A stretch of DNA of 6,647 bases from a bacterium (GTDB taxonomy: Bacteria; JAHJDO01). A program made the position numbers and the translations under genes. Under the pieces are notes generated by a model that saw only the letters and a list, made by a program, of their open reading frames with translations, ran no database searches and was not told where the DNA came from. Shown here piece by piece: positions 5,214 to 6,647 of this stretch; position 1 is the stretch's first letter; each line of letters starts with the position of its first letter. The stretch lies in NCBI GenBank assembly GCA_030631525.1, contig DAOVKY010000041.1, positions 1 to 6,647 of the forward strand, given 5' to 3'.

Positions 5214-6647
5214 TTAATTTATTAATTTTTCTACTTCTTTTCGCTTTATCTTCTGCGTTGATGTTTTGGGGAGTTCTTTTTCTGAGATCAGGAAATTTGT
5301 GATTTTTTTATATGAAGCGAGAAGTTTAGAATTCTTTTGTATTTCTTTTTTAATAAAAGACTGGATATCTTCTTTTAATGTCAATCCTTCTTCTTTAATC
5401 TTCTCCAGATTTGGAACTACAATTGCAAATACTTCTTCAGTCCCTGTCTTTATACCACTGGTAATCTTTCTGCCCAATACACATATTTCCTGTATATACG
5501 GACTCTTTGAGAGAACTTCCTCAACCTCTTCAGGATGAATCTTCTTCCCTCCGTCAGTAACAATTATATTCTTAAGCCGTCCGGTTATATAAAGATAGCC
5601 GTCTTTATCAGTGTATCCTATGTCTCCTGTATGAAACCAGTTCTCAGAGAAAGCCTTATCCGTTGCCTGTGGATTTTTATAATATCCCTTCATAACCTGT
5701 GGGCCTTTTATCAAAATTTCACCTGTTTTATCTTCAGAATTCTGAGAGGCAATCTTTATCTCAGTACCAGGCAAGGGCTTCCCTACAGACCCTATACGAT
5801 TATGTTTGAATGTATTCACTGTTATAATAGGTGATGTTTCTGTAAGCCCATAACCCTCCAGTACTGTAATACCCATTAAATTTAAATTATGGCTAATCTC
5901 ACAATCAAGAGGTGCACCACCTGATATAAAACACCTTAACTCTCCTCCAAACTCTTTATGAATTTTTTTAAAGAGCATTTTGCCTGGATTAATACCAAGC
6001 TTACTGAACTTAGAAGAAATATCGAGACTCATATTAAATAGTTTTCTTGTATAACGAGAACTTGAGCTTAGCCTAGATAATATTGAATGGTATAAGAATT
6101 TGATGAATTTTGGGACTGCAAGTATTATTGTTGGTTGTGTTTTCCGCATCACAGCGGAAATAGAAGAAAGTTTTAACCCTTTTGACATATATGTAATCCT
6201 TGCGCCTTTTGAAAGAGGAATAATAAATCCCCCTGTTATCTCAAACATATGATTGAGAGGGAGTATTGATAAGAATCTATCCTTTTCTGAAAAATTGATT
6301 ACCTTACTAATCGCCTCTATCTGATGAAGGATATTATTAAAGGTTAATTCAACTCCTTTGGGATTGCCTGTTGTGCCAGAAGTATAGACAATTGAGATTA
6401 AGTCCTTTTTATCAATGTCCCGATAGTGAGGCTCTTTCTTCCTCCACCTGAGCTCTCCAATAGACAGAATGTTTTTATCTGTTTTTTCATATTCAAGTGA
6501 TATAAGAAAAATATTTTTGGCAAAACCTGATATTATGCTTTTTATTTTTTCTATATACTTGCCTGAGACTAGAATAGCTCTGGCTTCAGAATGAGCAAGT
6601 ATAAAACTTATTTCTTTTTCTTCTAACTTTATATCCAGAGGAACAAC
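5214..6647 (-). CDS. AMP-forming long-chain acyl-CoA/acyl-ACP synthetase, 5' end cut off by the window edge
   Basis: This is an adenylate-forming acyl ligase that activates fatty acid with ATP to acyl-AMP and then transfers it to CoA or ACP. The open frame runs from the right edge without a stop for 477 residues, so the start and roughly the first 60-120 residues are outside. Counting from the edge: VVPLDIKLEEKEI (1-13) is the usual N-terminal block, YTSGTTGNPKG (88-98) the phosphate-binding loop, LPLNHMFE (129-136) the acyl-tunnel motif, GYGLTETSP (265-273) the adenine/acyl site, HTGDIG (340-345) and GRLKN (356-360) the hinge region, and STQKIKR (463-469) holds the catalytic lysine K466. All catalytic motifs are intact. 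Sequence style fits the ligase part of Aas-type proteins or FadD15-like synthetases. With the LplT-like transporter at 1-1124 it suggests phospholipid re-acylation, but no PlsC domain is visible in the window. Adenylating acyl ligase: sure; CoA or ACP as acceptor: undecided. Confidence 0.92.
   Translation of the reverse strand, partial: VVPLDIKLEEKEISFILAHSEARAILVSGKYIEKIKSIISGFAKNIFLISLEYEKTDKNILSIGELRWRKKEPHYRDIDKKDLISIVYTSGTTGNPKGVELTFNNILHQIEAISKVINFSEKDRFLSILPLNHMFEITGGFIIPLSKGARITYMSKGLKLSSISAVMRKTQPTIILAVPKFIKFLYHSILSRLSSSSRYTRKLFNMSLDISSKFSKLGINPGKMLFKKIHKEFGGELRCFISGGAPLDCEISHNLNLMGITVLEGYGLTETSPIITVNTFKHNRIGSVGKPLPGTEIKIASQNSEDKTGEILIKGPQVMKGYYKNPQATDKAFSENWFHTGDIGYTDKDGYLYITGRLKNIIVTDGGKKIHPEEVEEVLSKSPYIQEICVLGRKITSGIKTGTEEVFAIVVPNLEKIKEEGLTLKEDIQSFIKKEIQKNSKLLASYKKITNFLISEKELPKTSTQKIKRKEVEKLIN

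Noticed and set aside
5266..5834. Two plus-strand open frames opposite the acyl ligase gene
   Set aside because: They are antisense to an intact adenylating enzyme and match nothing I recognise.
5214..6248. Acyl ligase starting at the ATG at 6248 as a 344-residue protein
   Set aside because: That Met lies inside the conserved LPLNHMFE motif, and the open frame continues upstream through the phosphate-binding loop to the window edge.

Overview
The window is AT-rich bacterial DNA in which every gene I can support lies on the minus strand, so transcription runs from right to left. Nothing in it looks like a tRNA, rRNA, CRISPR array, phage or insertion sequence. The organism is probably an anaerobic or microaerophilic, uncultured-type bacterium: there are two radical SAM enzymes in a row, purine-rich ribosome binding sites (AAGGAGG, AAGGGA) and a consensus sigma-70-like promoter. 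The phylum cannot be fixed from the sequence alone.

Layout in order of transcription. (1) 6647-5214: the C-terminal 477 residues of an AMP-forming acyl-CoA/acyl-ACP synthetase, whose start lies beyond the right edge. (2) 5205-5165: a strong promoter (TTGACG, 17 nt, TATAAT) and a 14-bp perfect AT palindrome across the -10 and predicted start site. (3) 5146-1745: a compact four-gene cassette with a MarR-family regulator, an exported alpha/beta-hydrolase (lipase/esterase), a divergent HemW/HemN-like radical SAM protein and a second radical SAM protein with a C-terminal cysteine cluster. All three junctions in the cassette are 4-base ATGA stop/start overlaps. (4) 1744-1645: a 100-bp gap with a small inverted repeat and a strong ribosome binding site. 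(5) 1644-1192: a four-helix membrane protein of unknown function. (6) 1124 to the left edge: an LplT/Aas-type major facilitator transporter, cut off by the edge after 374 residues.

The two flanking genes resemble the transporter and ligase parts of the LplT-Aas lysophospholipid recycling system, which in some bacteria are fused in one polypeptide with a PlsC acyltransferase. Here they are separated by about 4 kb holding a self-promoted, probably autoregulated cassette. My inference is that the cassette takes part in turnover or chemical modification of membrane lipid or another acyl ester. The exported hydrolase would release or trim the substrate, the radical SAM pair would perform difficult C-H or methyl chemistry, and the neighbouring ligase and flippase would handle acyl chains and lysolipids. 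The substrate and chemistry are not shown by the sequence. The MarR - lipase - HemW-like - radical SAM module is the part most worth following up.
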